From: JACVRW01 sp963846505
GTDB lineage: Bacteria > Actinomycetota > Thermoleophilia > Solirubrobacterales > Thermoleophilaceae
Reading direction: 5' to 3'
Assembly: GCA_963846505.1 (NCBI GenBank)
Contig: CAWJWD010000007.1
Location: forward strand, 558,001 to 622,000
Length of the DNA stretch: 64,000 nt
Shown here: in pieces, positions 63,814-64,000 of the stretch
Layout: each line of letters opens with the position of its first letter
How positions within the stretch are numbered: position 1 is the first letter of the stretch
The notes under the pieces: model-generated
The model's input: the letters and a program-made list of their open reading frames with translations, nothing else
Databases searched by the model: none
What the model was told of the DNA's origin: nothing
Translations under genes and position numbers: made by a program

Positions 63814-64000
63814 ATGGTGGGACTGGGAATTCGCTTGCGAAGGCTGTGGGGGCTGAAGGCCGGTGTGGTCGTCAGCCTGTTCGTCGCTGCCCTGGCCGCG
63901 CTCTGGAGCGTGCAGGAGATCAGCCTCTCCCCGCCCGGGTTGAAGCCGCGAGCGCTCGAGATGGCGACCGCCTCCACGCACGTCGTGGTCGACACGCCGA
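63814..64000 (+). CDS. Wzz-like protein, 3'-truncated by window edge
   Basis: ATG 63814, 62 residues visible: a basic start, one transmembrane helix (AGVVVSLFVAALAALWSVQE) and MATASTHVVVDTP. The last block matches VATASTHALVDVG of the preceding fused protein, so the two are paralogous chain-length or export-associated membrane proteins. The rest is outside the window. Confidence 0.6.
   Translation, partial: MVGLGIRLRRLWGLKAGVVVSLFVAALAALWSVQEISLSPPGLKPRALEMATASTHVVVDTP

Noticed and set aside
1..64000. tRNA, rRNA, CRISPR array, insertion sequence or prophage
   Set aside because: Looked for T-arm-like GGTTCGANTCC motifs, regularly spaced repeats, transposase or integrase motifs and terminal repeats; none convincing.

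Overview
The window is high-GC bacterial DNA whose gene content and order point to an actinobacterium, most probably class Thermoleophilia, order Solirubrobacterales. The clues are the yebC-ruvC-ruvA-ruvB-secD/F-recJ-relA block in actinobacterial order, pdxS-pdxT, heavy use of GTG/TTG starts, many genes with no Shine-Dalgarno but a TANNNT box 6-10 bases before the start codon, and a secreted protein (15766-16405) of a type I associate with Solirubrobacterales. No rRNA, tRNA, CRISPR array, insertion sequence, phage gene or replication origin was seen. No gene-free stretch exceeds about 210 bases.

Layout. 1-2.7 kb: end of an RpiR-type regulator and a secreted alpha/beta-hydrolase-like protein. 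2.7-5.3 kb: the vitamin B6 pair pdxS-pdxT and an M29 aminopeptidase, overlapping by 4 bases each. 5.3-20.3 kb: housekeeping block (yebC, ruvCAB, a zinc-ribbon/PAS-like protein where yajC usually sits, a fused secDF, recJ, a GNAT gene, a secreted protein, an HD-GYP phosphodiesterase, relA). From about 8.8 to 18.35 kb nearly every gene is broken by single-base, mostly inserted, frameshifts. Because essential genes are hit, I read this as unpolished sequence rather than biology.

20.3-27.5 kb: a compact locus with a cytochrome P450, then padR, two ABC ATPases, a large FtsX/MacB-like permease and a DUF2600/YtpB-type terpene-synthase-like protein. A perfect palindrome sits in the padR promoter. This looks like a small regulated terpenoid-modification and export or envelope-remodelling system and is one of the most interesting parts of the window.

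29-46 kb: first surface-polysaccharide region, with glycosyltransferases, sugar epimerases, a Wzx-like flippase, a methyltransferase, a Wzy-like membrane protein, a lipoprotein, a secreted glycoside hydrolase, a pyruvyl transferase and a 995-residue protein joining a WecA/MraY-type phosphosugar transferase to an O-antigen polymerase/ligase and a TPR tail. 46.4-54.3 kb: regulators (LuxR-type ATPase with a tiny upstream leader ORF, a tandem ribbon-helix-helix protein, an ECF sigma factor, a pseudo-receiver LuxR protein), a degenerate sugar nucleotidyltransferase, DedA, and TerC behind a yybP-ykoY (manganese) riboswitch.

54.3-64 kb: second surface-polysaccharide region, with a hexapeptide acyltransferase, GT2, rmlD, rmlC, an epimerase, a WbaP-type initiating transferase, a split Alg14/Alg13-like glycosyltransferase, and a Wzz-like protein fused to a Wzy-like polymerase, followed by the start of a second Wzz-like protein cut by the window edge. 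The two regions carry different initiating enzymes (WecA-type and WbaP-type), so the cell probably makes at least two lipid-linked polymers.
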